From the NCBI GenBank assembly GCA_025642075.2, contig JAODUO010000049.1:515001-579000 (forward strand): DNA of 64,000 nt, read 5' to 3'. The stretch comes from Ridgeia piscesae (taxonomy: Eukaryota; Annelida; Polychaeta; Sabellida; Siboglinidae). The stretch's first letter is position 1, and the number at the start of each line of letters is the position of its first letter. A program made the translations under genes and the position numbers. Shown in pieces: positions 1 to 58,407 of the stretch. The notes under the pieces are model-generated. The model made no database searches. It was given only the letters and a program-made list of their open reading frames with translations, and had not been told where the DNA came from.

Positions 1-2713
1 AACGACAGATCGGGAAATGAAGCATATCCTGTTGGCACCAACCCGATTTTATAGTTGGATAAAAGACCTCGTATGTACATTTTAATGCGGTCTTAAACTG
101 GTATCGGTATCCAGTTTTACAACCCGTACCCCCTGACTCGTAACCAACACATCCAAACAGCCGTAGTTATGTACGAGAATACTGCACCGTGTACCTCGCT
201 TAGAACACCACGCGTTGCCGAATTGTGTCATTTGGGTGGGGATTATGACCCCTAACATCATGCAGCGTGGTCGCCGAAATAAAAAACCGACTTTGAGTGG
301 CGCTCCGCCGAACGCGATAACACATTTTAATGAGTATTTAGAACGAGAGAAAACCGCGCCGACCACCAGCGTCGATGCGGACGGTGGCCGCCTGCAAGCG
401 GCTACGGCTTCAGATGTGGTGCGTCCATCCACCCCTTGAAGACCCATCCCGGACCCTGTTTTCTGTCGTCGCTCTCTGTGAGACCGGCGCTGGCTTTCGG
501 CTTTGTGCGCGCTACCGTCTAGCGGAATTACCGAACGGAGTCAGTCGACCGAATATTAACTAACTCCCCCCTCCACACTCACACACACACGCGCGCGCTT
601 CGTCGGATGCCAGCGCTGCAGGAAACATCGCCAGCCACACCTATTTCTAAACCCGTCTCGGGCACCTTTATTTGCGCTGAAAAGCCGAGCGCGACGACAG
701 TGGATCGGGTTTAAATCAAGCGCGCTGTCGTGGTGGCGAAGATGTCGCCAGTCGCCTGCCCGACCGCTGGCCTCTTTGTGCCGCGCTCCACGTGAGAAAG
801 CACGCTCGCATTCGCCGGTTAATAATTGTCGTAAGAATTAATAGCCGCAGGCGAACTTTGCGAGGGCAGCACGAATTAATTTCGACTCTTTACATTGACT
901 TATTAAAGTTAACTGGCGCCGTACGTTGTTCACGTATATAGCGCTGCAGTGTGCGTACGCTATGAATGCGAGACAGTAGCGAATATGACCTAAAATTGAA
1001 GTATCCATATCCCAAGTCTGTGCTGAGTCCCCGTTTGAATAATAATTAAATGTATACCTTTATTTATTAAATTTCGATAAAATATATTTAATTTCACGCA
1101 TAAAAATCTGATATTTACGACAGTTTAATACATTTAAATTTATTTGTATATATTCTGCAAGCGTATACAATACACATTTTTGATCAACATGTTATACCTA
1201 CTTACAAGATCATCACACGTGTTAACATACAAAATAAAAACACTTATAACATTGTGTTAATGTTCGTTCAATGGTCGGTCGGTCGGTCGGTCGGTCGGTC
1301 GGTCGGTCGGTCGGTCGGTCGGTCGGTCGGTCGGTCGGTCGGTCGGTCGGTCGGTCGGTCGGTCGGTCGGTCGGTCGGTCGGTCGGTCGGTCGGTCGGTC
1401 GGTCGGTCGGTCGGTCGGTCGCGTCGGTCGGTCGGTCGGTCGGTCGGTCGGTCGGTCGGTCGGTCGGTCGGTCGGTCGGTCGGTCGGTCGGTCGGTCGGT
1501 CGGTCGGTCGGTCGGTCCGTCCGTCCGTCCGTCCGTCCGTCCGTCCGTCCGTCCGTCCGTCCGTCCGTCCGTCCGTCCGTCCGTCCGTCCGTCCGTCCGT
1601 CCGTCCGTCCGTCCGTCCGTCCGTCCGTCCGTCCGTCCGTCCGTCCGTCCGTTCGCTCTGTACATATGTGATAAAATAGGTGTACCCAACAATAAATAAA
1701 CTAAACAACGACTGTTTAACGACGGGGCGCCTCGGCCCAAACCGCCAGTCTACTTCTTTCAGGACGGTCGTAAATGCTCCGTGTGCCTGTCAATAGTTGA
1801 AGTCTTGTCAACGCCTTCAGTCTTCGGAAGGAAAAACACACGTGACATCCGGCAGGCCCGCTTCAATGAGCCTCGCAACTGTTCCTTCTTATTTCAAATC
1901 ACGAATGATTAGCTGACAAGTCATTCACGTGTGTTGTCACTGAACAGACGAGACAGCGTCGTTATTCGCACACATAAAATGTGTTTTTTGTGTGTCCGTG
2001 ATTTATTGTCTTACGACAGCGCCGCCGACTTGATGAAGACTGACAGGTTCTTCTTTGTAGCGGTGGATGGGGCCAGTTAGTTGGAAGCGTGCCATTTTAA
2101 TCTTGTTTGAAAACTCGTCAACGTTTCCATTTAACAACATTCTTTGTTTGTCAATTCAGTAGAAAATTTACACATTGCGAGCATTCCAGCGTATTTATCG
2201 GTTAATTCAGTGTAGCGCAAATCATTGAATCCACTTTACGAAAACTATATGAAACCTGGCGTACACATCGTCATATCCCAGCGGCATAGTTTCCACATTT
2301 CCAAACTCACTTCGCTTGCAATTAATTACCTTCTGATGTGGGACATTTGTTTAGGATATTACCATTTAACCGATGGTCGATGATCAGCAATTTTTTGGTC
2401 GGACCTCGTATTAAAAAACTGAAATTTTCACATGGAATTACAGCATACATGTGACATCTTCACATGCATATTACAGTACTGTATAAGGTACAGTAACTGT
2501 ATTGTATCGTCTGCACTTCTGATGCAGGTTAGACGAAGAAGAAAGAAGAAGAATTATGTTTTATTCCACCAGTATTTAAAAACAATGCATACTCTATATC
2601 CATGTCAAACAACTCAGAACCAACACACACAAAAAAAATCACAGCAAACATGGTAATAATGTATAACAACACGTCGTCTATATCATGGTAACATGTACGG
2701 GTTTCTCTCGCAG
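1..2713. other. Non-coding: upstream intron or 5' flank of the ETS1/2 gene
   Basis: I see no supportable coding exon here on either strand. The interval ends in a good splice acceptor (pyrimidine-rich TTTCTCTCGCAG at 2702-2713), so at least its right part is probably intron and an upstream exon of the ETS1/2 gene should lie further left or outside the window. It holds a CpG-rich block (about 340-800), an AT-rich block (about 1030-1260) and the compound tetranucleotide repeat listed separately. A short alternating CA/CG run lies at about 577-598. Confidence 0.6.
1273..1651. repeat. Compound tetranucleotide microsatellite (GGTC)n then (CCGT)n
   Basis: About 380 bp of pure tetranucleotide repeat. 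The unit is GGTC from 1273 to about 1516 and switches once, cleanly, to CCGT from there to 1651. A single irregularity (GGTCGCGTCGG) sits near 1419-1424. All six frames are open across it, which produces long but meaningless SVGR, SVRP, TDGR and TDRP peptides. Confidence 0.97.
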
Positions 2714-48846
<46,133 letters not shown>

Positions 48847-49110
48847 GCAACGCCCTCTGGCGAATGACCAGGAACTGAAGGGTTGACGAATGACGCGTCG
48901 TCGTCGTCGTGCTGTTTTATTGGCTGCGTTGCGGCCGCATGGCCGCTCGCGTCTACGTTGGGAGGTGATTTTGACGGTTTTCGATGACCGTGCGTGCGAA
49001 GGAATGAATTGCGTAATGTCGTCGTGGCGGACACGTGTGTTCGTAGTGAACGAAGGTCGATCTTCGTTAACGTTTGCGCGCCGTAATCGCATCGAACGAT
49101 ACGTTTTGTA

Positions 49111-49931
49111 CGCCAGATGGCGCTGTTGTTGCCGGATGCAGGTTACCGGCCATGTTGTTGATCAGCCGAGTGTTCCCATCGTCTGTGCCTTGAACTTCCT
49201 CCCCGGAAGCGTTGCGGGGGTCGTCGCTCGCTCGTCGCTGTTGTCGTCTTGCATCGTCCGCTCTCGTCGGGCGCAGCGACACCACACGGACGCGTCTGTA
49301 ATGAACGATCGTTGTTGTTGGCTGGCTACGGTATTTTCTAGCGGGTTCACCCCGAACTGAACTGACTGTTTCTATGAGAACATAGCTTTTTTGTGCGGAC
49401 ATCGTCTCAAGAATGCGTGTGTGTATGTGTGTGTGTGTATCCATCGACAGCTTGTATGTATGTGTGAGCGGTTTGATGACTGACGTGTAGATTGAGGGAG
49501 TCTTTGGGTGTCTTCGCGTCGTTGGCGGCACATTCTGGACTAACAGACAAACTACACGTTGCCACGCAACACGCATCAAACGTTATTCGCTCTTTGACAG
49601 CCAATCGTGACGCAGTCTAAAAGGTTACTGAGCAGTGCAATAGGTCATATAATGTTATTTTGCGTTTCAAATAATTTTTGCCAGATGTATACATATACAA
49701 GTATTTAAAATGGGTGTGAGATTCGGTACTCGTTAGTGGCTACAATGTGATGTTGGTTGAAAGACGAGAGAGTACAGTTTTAAAGTATATTTTTATTCCA
49801 CAGATGTTGTTTACACGGACTATTTTCATACTATTTTGCGTACTGTAACGATAATCATGTGCGGCGCTGGACTGTTGCTTTAACGAGGGGAGAGTACATA
49901 GCCGCAAGGTGGCGCCACGTGATGTCACGTG
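49111..49931. promoter_or_regulatory. CTCF-like motifs and twin E-boxes downstream of ETS1/2
   Basis: Two CTCF-like cores in + orientation: 49111-49125 (CGCCAGATGGCGCTG) and 49902-49916 (CCGCAAGGTGGCGCC). The second runs straight into two CACGTG E-boxes at 49916-49931 (CACGTGATGTCACGTG) spaced one helical turn apart. Motif evidence only. Confidence 0.35.
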
Positions 49932-50899
49932 TTCAGGGCCGGTGTAATGGCTGCGGCAATTGCGTCGCTTTAGTTCCGCTGTGCATCAACGAATTGTGCC
50001 ATAGTAAAATAGCTGTCTCCTGTTGTGCTTGTGTGAAACTATGAAGCAAGTACGGTTCCGTCGAATTATTATTTCGATGCGTTTCTATAGGTGTTGAGGG
50101 TCGAAATAGTCCCGTTGTAACAGCACTGGCTGGTGGCGTTATTTCGGCCTCCTTCGCCGCTTCCGGTCACGTGTTATATACTTCGCGAGGGTTGCTAAAC
50201 GCCATCTTGTGTGCCTTTAATCATGCGTTGCCACGTTTTGTAAAGCACACCCTTCTAGATGTAGCTTGACAATCACCTTTGTGGCAACCCTTGGATTGCA
50301 TTCAGATAATTGAATATTCTTTCGTATGAAGAGCACGCTGGCTGCAACACACCATCTAATATTAACAAGCGGAGGATCCTCACTGACGGCAGCACCACTC
50401 TTGCCATATGGCAAGTTTTCGAAGCTCTGTCAATGAGTCGCCGACATTTTTGCTTCTTCTGTTTATGAAGAAGCGACGGAGCGCCTGTCATAGAATGACG
50501 TCACATGTATCCGTATGACGCCATCTGTTCCGGGAAGTTGAACAACAGAAGGATAACGCAATCGATTATGATGATCGCTACAGCAGCAACAACAGCAGCG
50601 GTAGCAGCTGCAGTACATGTTGTCTCCCGGTGTCAATGTTGTAAACGCGCCATGGGTGATTGGCGGCCTTCCCGAGTTGTTGTTACGACACAAATTGCCG
50701 TAAACCGGCATGACTTCCGCGGCGCCATGCGCCTACCGGTGTCAACACCGCATGCTGCCTTACCGCCTACTCTACACCGGTGTCTTTTATGAGTCTGTCT
50801 CCGTTATCCTCGTGCGCAAGTGCCGAGAAATGCTTCTTCGTCGGCCGACAAGAGGAACAACCAAACTGTCTCTGTATAGGCTTCAAAGTGGGTCTGCTG

Positions 50900-51180
50900 T
50901 TTTAAAGGTGCAACTGCGTCGGCGCCGATGACGCCGTTCTTTTGACGGCCGCTTTTGATTGGTCATCGCGTCGTGTACGTCACGTGGTCCGTGGTACGCA
51001 TGCGCTGCCTTTCCAAACGCTCTTGCCAAATCCATTGCGCGCGGCATCTTAGCATTTAACGGTTTTTATTTACACGCGACGTCGAACGGTTTTAAGAAAG
51101 AGGGTAGTTATCTCGCAGAAATTGCATTTAGTTGTTTTTATTCGCCGCCATCTTCGGGTGCGATAAGTTGGCGTTAAATT
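50900..51180. promoter_or_regulatory. CpG-promoter-like motif cluster
   Basis: Within about 250 bp there is a CCAAT box (GATTGG at 50956-50961), a CACGTG E-box (about 50981), an NRF1-like CGCATGCGC (50997-51005) and a YY1-like site (complement of GCCGCCATCTTC, about 51145). This is the usual content of a TATA-less housekeeping-type promoter. I see no first exon with a convincing frame on either strand. Confidence 0.3.
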
Positions 51181-52272
51181 CCTGACGTTGGTTAGTGTCT
51201 TCGGATTTGTTTCTGTTGACGTGTTTCAGATATATGATGTGTTTAGGTGTATCCAGGAGTCGGCATTGGAAATGTTGACATCTTGCGTGCTCCGATCCTT
51301 ATGTAATATCGCTCGTCCGAATGGCGAGTGAGTGGATGACTGGCTGAGGTGATACTTCCCTGCTGGACCGCGCTAGCTGTAGATTAGTGCTGATAGACAT
51401 TGCTACTCGTTTCTAGGTTGTACATATTGCTTGATAGCTGTGCTATTGCGATTTCAACGCCTCGTGTAAAGTTTGACTTTATTTCTGCCTTGTTTCTCTG
51501 GCGGAACGGAACGTTCAGTCCACGGGAGGGTTAATTACTTGATGTATGCGGCTTAGCAAGTTCCAAATCACATTTTGGGTATGGCCAGGTAGCACAATTA
51601 TTTACGATGAAGGCGTCGTAACATGTGATAACTACCGTGGTTGTTATCGCAATTTATAGTGTGTACGCTGGAAAAACTTGCTTGTCCACGTACAGTAATT
51701 AATTAACACTCCCTTGCGTCCACGGAATAACCATGTGCCTCCAGCCGATTGGTCGAGGGAAGGCCGATGTTTCGGTGGGTCGTATCGTTGGAAACAGACA
51801 CTTGTTGTTCGTTGGGATAGTCACGTGATCGTCTCGGCCTTCCAGCGACTGCGCATGTCGTTGGTGCTAAACGGAATTGTTGGTGCGTCTGTGTTGTTTT
51901 CTGGTGTTATGAAACTTGCGTTACACCTCTAGACGACCCGATCTCATGAACACGTCTGGATTGAAACTTGCCATTTGGGTGTTGTTAAATTGATCTGAAA
52001 TCTGTCTACGTACTACTGTGGAACATTGACGTAATGCTAGCGATGTTTTCCGGTAACAGCTATTTCTCTGTTGCGCGGGAAATGTCGTCGATCTGCCCGG
52101 TGTTTAATGAATATTTTGTCTCCTGTTGGGGCGTGTAATTGTGTTGCGATATCGTCGCTTTCTGTTCCCGCCTACGCGTGCGGCGCGTTGCACTCCGGGT
52201 TTCCGTCGAGTCGACGTGCTGCATGCCGGGATGCCCGCGTCCAAAACGTAAAATGCTATATCCGGATAATCG

Positions 52273-52287
52273 CCGCCAGGTGGCAGC
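52273..52287 (+). promoter_or_regulatory. CTCF-like motif
   Basis: CCGCCAGGTGGCAGC, matching all conserved positions of the metazoan CTCF core. It is about 400 bp before the likely ETS1/2 poly(A) site. Confidence 0.4.
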
Positions 52288-52677
52288 ACACATCTGTATA
52301 CATATCTCTGCTCTTTGCACTTTTCACACATTTATATCGAATTCAGAGTTCGACCTCTGATCGTGCCTTGCACCTTTTTATTCCAATTGTGATACTTCAT
52401 AGACACTACGGAAGTGGGCGAAATGTTCTCCCAGAAGTCTTTGCGAGTCACGTGTGCTCACCGCCCGACTCGGTCTCAGTGGCAGTTATAGATCTTAGAT
52501 CTTCCTTCTTCGTTTCTCTCAAGTGACTTTATTATTATTATTACTACGAATATTATTATTATTATTATATTATAATTATTACGAAATTGTAAATATTTAT
52601 TCTCTGTGTATGTCTCTATTGGCGTATGATGAATACGTAGTTACAGATTATGACGTCGTACAAGGCTTTATCTTTGG

Positions 52678-52683
52678 AATAAA
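52678..52683 (+). terminator. Probable ETS1/2 polyadenylation signal
   Basis: AATAAA, the first canonical hexamer after the ETS1/2 stop. It is followed about 20 bp on by a U/GU-rich element (TTCTTTTTGTCGCTTCT), as expected for a cleavage site at about 52700. Confidence 0.5.
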
Positions 52684-53873
52684 AACGATTATAAAAATGC
52701 ACAATTCTTTTTGTCGCTTCTAGTCGCAGAAACGACGATTAGCCGTTATGAAAAACGAAAAAATCTAATTAGTCGTTTATACGAAACGTAATCATGTGTT
52801 CCTTTGTATGGTAGTTATGTTTGACGCGATCCTACCGTCAAATGATGTTTGTATAAAGAAAAATGACGTATTTGGTATGCTTTATATTACGTTTATACTA
52901 TCATACGTGATGTTTTGTTGTTGTGTACCGAGTTAAATCGTGGTCGTGTTGGAGACAGTTCGTGCGTGTGCGCCAGCGGTACGTGGTGTTGATTTCGGCG
53001 GTGTAGTTGATGTATCATCGTCACGTACACACAACATTCGCTAAGTCACGATACATACGTGACCACTTCCTGGTCGTAGAGTGCACGACGCGTGCACTGT
53101 CTCTTGGCGACCTTTTGACGTTACCCGTCTGTTTGAGTTTGTAAATGGACCCCCTGAGTACATGGAAATCGGCCGGATATCTATATACAACAGCGGATGT
53201 GGACCTCCCGCATGAAAATAGAAAAGTTATTTAACGTGTGGAGTTATACAAGTTATAAGAACTCACTCACTGATGCACAGAAATATAAAATGTCCGAGCA
53301 TGTGCGATTCTGAAAGTTTGAACTGTGCCCCCCCAAAATAACAATATTGAAAGCCTTAAAATATGTCTAAAATTGATCTGTATCAGTTCGGTTTGAAAAT
53401 ATTGTTTCCCATTTTGTCTTTAGTTATATCCCAACCAAATTATTTAAATATTTTTTATTAACACATAAACATATAGGTTTACTTTAGGAGGTCCATTTTG
53501 AATTTTCCGTTATAACAAATGGCTACATATGTCCACATACCACGTGGGTCCGTTACAATATCACACCAAGACACCCCCCAATGCCATCCTACAACCGATT
53601 GCTGGCCTCGTAGACCGATAGACAGACATGTGTTCACCCGGCCGAGGTCCGTCCCTCTCCGGTTGACGGGCCAAGGGCGGGTCCTGTGAACGTCGTCGGT
53701 GTTTTCGCTGCTGCTATTACGACCATTTCTTACGTTCTGCACGTACCTGTACCTGTATTCCAGTGGTGTTGGAAATAAACGGAAATTCCATTACAACACA
53801 TGTTTGTTTTTTATTAGCGGTGTCAAACACGACGATTCGTGCTGGTCAGCAACTAAGCGAGAACTTACTCTCT

Positions 53874-53874
<1 letters not shown>

Positions 53875-53908
<34 letters not shown>

Positions 53909-53914
53909 GCGCAT
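53875..53914. repeat. (ACGC)n microsatellite
   Basis: About nine GCAC units immediately upstream of the 43-bp minisatellite. Confidence 0.93.
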
Positions 53915-53945
53915 GCAAGTTTGTCGCACATTACAATTTAAAGTT

Positions 53946-54427
53946 AGCTTTAGAGATCGTCCATATTTTAAATACAAATGTTCAGTGACTATTCTGAGAT
54001 CGTCCATATTTTACTACAAATATCCAGTGGCTATTCTGAGATCGTCCATATTTTAAACATAAATGTTCAGTGACTATTCTGAGATCGTCCATATTTTAAA
54101 CACAAATGTTCAGTGACTATTCTGAGATCGTCCATATTTTAAATACAAATGTTCAGTGACTATTCTGAGATCGTCCATATTTTAAACATAAATGTTCAGT
54201 GACTATTCTGAGATCGTCCACATTTTAAACATAAATGTTCAGTGACTATTCTGAGATCGTCCATATTTTAAACATAAATGTTCAGTGACTTCTGAGATCG
54301 TCCATATGTTAAATACAAATGTTCAGTGACTATTCTGAGATCGTCCATATTTTAAACACAAATGTTCAGTGACTATTCTGAGATCGTCCATATTTTAAAT
54401 ACAAATGTTCAGTGACTATTCTGAGAT
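53946..54427. repeat. 43-bp minisatellite, about 11 copies
   Basis: Head-to-tail copies of TTCAGTGACTATTCTGAGAT followed by CGTCCATATTTTAAAYAYAAATG. Copies differ mainly at AAACATAAA versus AAATACAAA or AAACACAAA. One copy lacks CTAT (about 54289). The first and last units are the most diverged, which is usual for array ends. Confidence 0.96.
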
Positions 54428-56289
54428 GTTCTAAAATGTTAACTAAAAAAGTTCACTGAATCAACGTAGACCATAATAACATTTTGTAAGGTAAAAAGGC
54501 GTAAAAGATTAATAATTATAATTAGACGTTTGCCACACGCGTTTGTTATTCCTCTGGCTGGACATAACCCCCAGTAAATTTACAAAAAAAACATAATTTA
54601 TCAGACAACATCAAATGCCAGTATGATAAAATAAATAATTATGAAAATGAATGTTCTTCCTGTTGCATGAAACTAATTATGCTTTCTTAAAAAAATAACG
54701 CAAAACGGTAGTTTAATGTAGACAGCAACTTTAATATTTACCATAATGATAATATTTGATAAAATGTTAAAAGAGAAATTTTAGTCAACTCACACCGATT
54801 CGACTTTTATAGTTGTCTCCATTTGTCGTCGTATTTTTAATTTAATTTAGTTACTTTTGAAGTTTTTCAGGCGATTAAAAACGACAGTAGCGAATATTCT
54901 CAAGTTTCTACTACAGTACGTGATAGCTGATACTAAATTACAATATTTTCCTTGACAAATGACTCCAGTGACAAGTAGAAATGGCGGAAGCAGGGTTAGA
55001 AATGGCGGAAGCAGGGTAAGTGAAAGTGTGCGGGGTACCACACTAGTGTAAATGACGTAATTACTTCAAGTCACGCAGTACGTTACTTCTCGACCATGTG
55101 ATCACGTCATCTGTAAAGGCAGGCGGATATGCACAGTTTAATGTTATGTCGGTATTCAGAAAATAGAACAGAAACAGTTCATGTTTCCAACGTAACCGCA
55201 AAAACGTAACCGCAATCTAAACAAACGTTTAAACGATTGTCCATTCCAGAAAATATAATGATCTACCAATATCGAATAATTTCTTTCTATATGCGTTTCT
55301 TTACACATATGTGCAATGTTTTCATATTCACATCTCTACCACCAATACGTTGTTAATTTGTACCAACAGGGTATCGACATTTTCGATTTTATCTTCATAT
55401 ATTATCGTATAAGTTTTACTCCAAACGTTTACTTTCAGTTTCGAACCGATTATTTTTACTTGTGTCTTGGAAATACAGTTCCTTGCGTGGGTGTTCAAAA
55501 CTTTAGGTAGTATATATTTAAAACATAACCAACTAGACATGGCTAATTGTAATATTTAGTCATCATTATTATTCAGCACGCATTTTACATCGCTTAAAAC
55601 ACGTTTTCGTGAAATATGTGCATTGTTTGATAATGTTCCTTTATCTGAGTCGAAGAGAAATACATGTAATATTAATTGTAATTAAATATGCACATCGTCA
55701 AATACGAAACACACGCGTCTACGATGTGAGCTAAACCAACAGAAAAGCCATACATTTGTCATATTAATCATGCATAACGTCTGACGTAGGATCGGTATCC
55801 GCCAGGAAGAGGGTCACTGCGCATACTCCATTGTCATAGCAAATGTTTATTGGGTAACATAACAGGAAGATAGCATGTGACCATTATGCGACACATCTGT
55901 CATGCCATGTGACCATTTCGCAATACAACTTTATTTTTTTTAAATCGTTGTATTATGTAAACTGCTATGTTGTTGCAAAATAAAATTGGATATGGTTAGA
56001 TATGTGTTTCGACAGCGGTTTATTCAGCAACTGTGTGTTGTTGTTCTTGTAGCAAGACTTGCCCACCGGAATTAACAAAGGTTGTTCCTTTTTATTGTGT
56101 GGGATATTTTACTTCCACCTTTCTGCGACCAGCAGTTTACTTTCCATGACTAAGACACCAGCTAGTAGGAATAAATGGCTTTTAGTGTCTCTTACAAAAT
56201 ATAATGACTGTGTGGTTGAAACAAATACCCAAGTTTCGAAAGGTAGTGTGTGGAATTGACCGACTGCCCAGTGCATAGGCCCGCACACA

Positions 56290-57340
56290 TAGGGATTGGA
56301 CATTAATTGTTGTTCTCTTGCCATCTCTTTCCGTCGTTTTTCTTCTCTTTCCCCACCTTTCGTTTTCTATCAACAGCCTGCAATTCCTTCTATGTTCTGC
56401 TGTTGTTCTCCATTCTTCTCCCACTCTCCCCAGGTCTCTCTTAACGCAGTCCTCCCATTGCAATCCCGGTATTCCTCGCCTCCCGTTTTCCTTGAATTTC
56501 TGGGAATTTGCTCTTTTCCTCAGTTTTTCACTTTCCTTTCTTTCCACATGACCGGCCCATTTCAATCTATCCCTCACCAATTATTCCTTGAAATTTTCCT
56601 TCCCCCACCCTCCATTCAATTCAATTCATCCATTCTTCTGTTATCACGATTCTTCTTATTCAGTTGTTTTTTGCAAACCTGCACTTTTTTCTGTTGTTTC
56701 TCTGTTTTTCTGTTGTTTCTCTGTTTCTCTGTGCCATCGTGTCTAGGTCACACATATATGCCGATGTAACACACAAACCGAGCACCGTTCCTTAAATGTT
56801 ACATTATATGCCCACCACCCCTTCGATTTGCCTCCAAGCGTTTGTCCCAGCTATAATCCTCCTGCGGATTTCGGTGTCTGAGTTGCCATGCTCACATATC
56901 GCTCCACCCAGGTATACAAAACTGTCTCTTTAATTGAGCTTCTTCCCCTCCAGGTATCTGCTAAACTTTTCATATCTGCCCCACCCACATTACCTCCGTC
57001 TTTTACAAACTTACTCTCAGTCCGTGTCTGCTGAACATAACTTTCCACTCTGTCAATAGTTCTTGGAGATCTGTCTCCCCCTCCACTACCACTGCCAAGT
57101 CGTTTGCGTACATTAGCTTCCGGAATGTGTTGTTCGTACCAATCTTTCTGCTTGTCAGTTCCATCACGGTGAGTGGTAAACAACACTGGGCTCAGGGTGC
57201 TTCCCTGTCCCAGGCCAACATTTACTTCAAACTTCTCTGACACTCCCAGTCCACGCAGCACCCCGGTGTTTTGGGATTCATATGTCCCTTCTACCAACCA
57301 ACCTGACCTCCGCCTCTGGGACCTCCATCCACCTCGGTGT
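56290..57340 (-). mobile_element. Decayed non-LTR retrotransposon (LINE) fragment, reverse transcriptase 3' part
   Basis: Read on the - strand across several frames, the conserved order of a LINE reverse transcriptase can be followed. VGLGQGSTLSPVLF (57150-57230) comes first, then the catalytic-box equivalent KLMYANDLAVVVEGETDLQE (about 57060-57120, YAND instead of the usual YADD). Next come EWKVMFSRHGLRVSL, SFVYLGGAICEHGNSDTEI (about 56870-56930) and RRRIIAGTNAWR. After about 200 bp of poorly preserved sequence comes the C-terminal block LKWAGHVERKESEKLRKR and WEDCVKRDLG (about 56420-56580). Frameshifts and an in-frame stop (GKKLN-stop) show it is dead. The 5' part is missing, cut off at the CT-rich tract. 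The motifs are of the common RTE/Jockey-like LINE type; I cannot assign a clade. Confidence 0.85.
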
Positions 57341-57352
57341 TGTCATCGCCAT

Positions 57353-57426
<74 letters not shown>

Positions 57427-57770
57427 CTCTTCTCTCTCTCTCTCTCTCTCTACCTATCTCTCTCTCTACCTATCTCTCTACCATCTCTCTCTCTATCTCT
57501 CTACCCTCTGTCTTTTTTCTCTCTCCCTCCCCTCTCTCTCTCTCTATCTATCTCTCTATCCTCTCTCTCTCTCTCGCTCTCTCTCTCGCTCTCTCTCTCT
57601 CTCTACCTATCTCTCTCCCTCCCCCTATTTCTCTCCCCCCCTCTCTCTCTCTCTACCCATCTCTCCCTCTCCCTCCCCTCTCCCTCTCCCTCTCCCTCTC
57701 CCTCTCCCTTTCTCTCGCGCGCTCTCTCTTTCTCTCTACCTACTCTCTCTCTCTCTCTCTCTCTCTCTCC

Positions 57771-57824
<54 letters not shown>

Positions 57825-57911
57825 CTACCCATCTCTTTGTCTCTCTTTCTCTCTCACTCTCTCTCTCTACTTACCCATCTCTCTGTCTCTCTCTCCCCCC
57901 TCTCTCTATCC
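57353..57911. repeat. Long (CT)n-rich polypyrimidine tract
   Basis: About 560 bp of (CT)n with CTAC, CCCT and CTTT interruptions; G is nearly absent apart from a few isolated bases. It abuts the 5'-truncated LINE. Leu-Ser open frames over it are artefacts. A polypurine/polypyrimidine run this long could form triplex (H-DNA). Confidence 0.96.
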
Positions 57912-58401
57912 AGGTTTATGAATTAAACTGCCACATTGTCCATCCTTCCAGTTTCTTATCTACTATATAGCTGCCGCAGTTGTAATGTTGTATTACTATA
58001 GCTTACACCTAGTATGGACTTTAAAGGTTGCTTACACCTACAGCTGATTTTGCAAGTGAAATGATAGAATGCTATTTTATTATGACTGTGCAGTGACTTC
58101 GTTTAAATCACCGCAAAACAAAATAGTTTGTAAATTGTTTCATGATAGTTTGTCATTGACATGTTGTATGTGTCAAATATAAAACATATCTTACAACAAT
58201 GCCTAATACAGCACTGTATATTTGAAACTGTTATCTCAATATTTAGGATATACGGTACTCTTTAAAATTCACATTTATACGTGTTTAGATCATGATTTTA
58301 TAAACAATAATGAATCAGTGATATTTCGCATTTACCGCATTACTCAATATAAATGCACAACCGTCGTGTGAAGGAGATATCATATTTCATCATGTAACAT
58401 G

Positions 58402-58407
58402 TTTATT
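58402..58407 (-). terminator. Probable polyadenylation signal of the ERG/FLI-like gene
   Basis: On the - strand this is AATAAA, the first canonical hexamer after the ERG/FLI-like stop (58872-58870), 463 bp downstream. It places the 3' end near 58380. Confidence 0.5.

Larger units (their letters stand above)
48847..52700 (+). other. Probable long 3' UTR of ETS1/2 and 3' regulatory DNA
   Basis: I find no canonical AATAAA between the stop at 48844-48846 and 52678, so the 3' UTR may be about 3.8 kb. Long 3' UTRs are common in ETS1/ETS2. The stretch is rich in CpG and in CTCF/YY1/E-box-like motifs. Near its end is a (TTA)n AU-rich tract (52529-52575) that could affect mRNA stability. An alternative is an earlier non-canonical poly(A) site, with the motif-rich part being downstream regulatory DNA. 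Open frames here (up to 170 codons) lack any domain. Confidence 0.45.
52701..58401. other. Intergenic interval between the two convergent ETS genes
   Basis: No genes recognised. It holds an (ACGC)n run, the 43-bp minisatellite, a decayed LINE on the - strand and a CT-rich tract (each listed). About 54430-56050 is AT-rich DNA with a short direct duplication (GAAATGGCGGAAGCAGGGT at 54980-55018, two copies). A second AATAAA on the + strand lies at about 53771. Confidence 0.6.

Noticed and set aside
1222..1740. Long TDGR/TDRP and SVGR/SVRP open frames
   Set aside because: Pure translation of the tetranucleotide microsatellite; no stop codon is possible in any frame of the repeat.
50201..50212. 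CGCCATCTTGTG counted first as a CTCF-like site
   Set aside because: It fits YY1 (AAGATGGCG) better than CTCF, so it is left out of the CTCF count; the site at about 51145 is treated the same way.
57173..57970. Leu-Ser-rich open frames up to 265 codons
   Set aside because: Translation of the CT-rich polypyrimidine tract.
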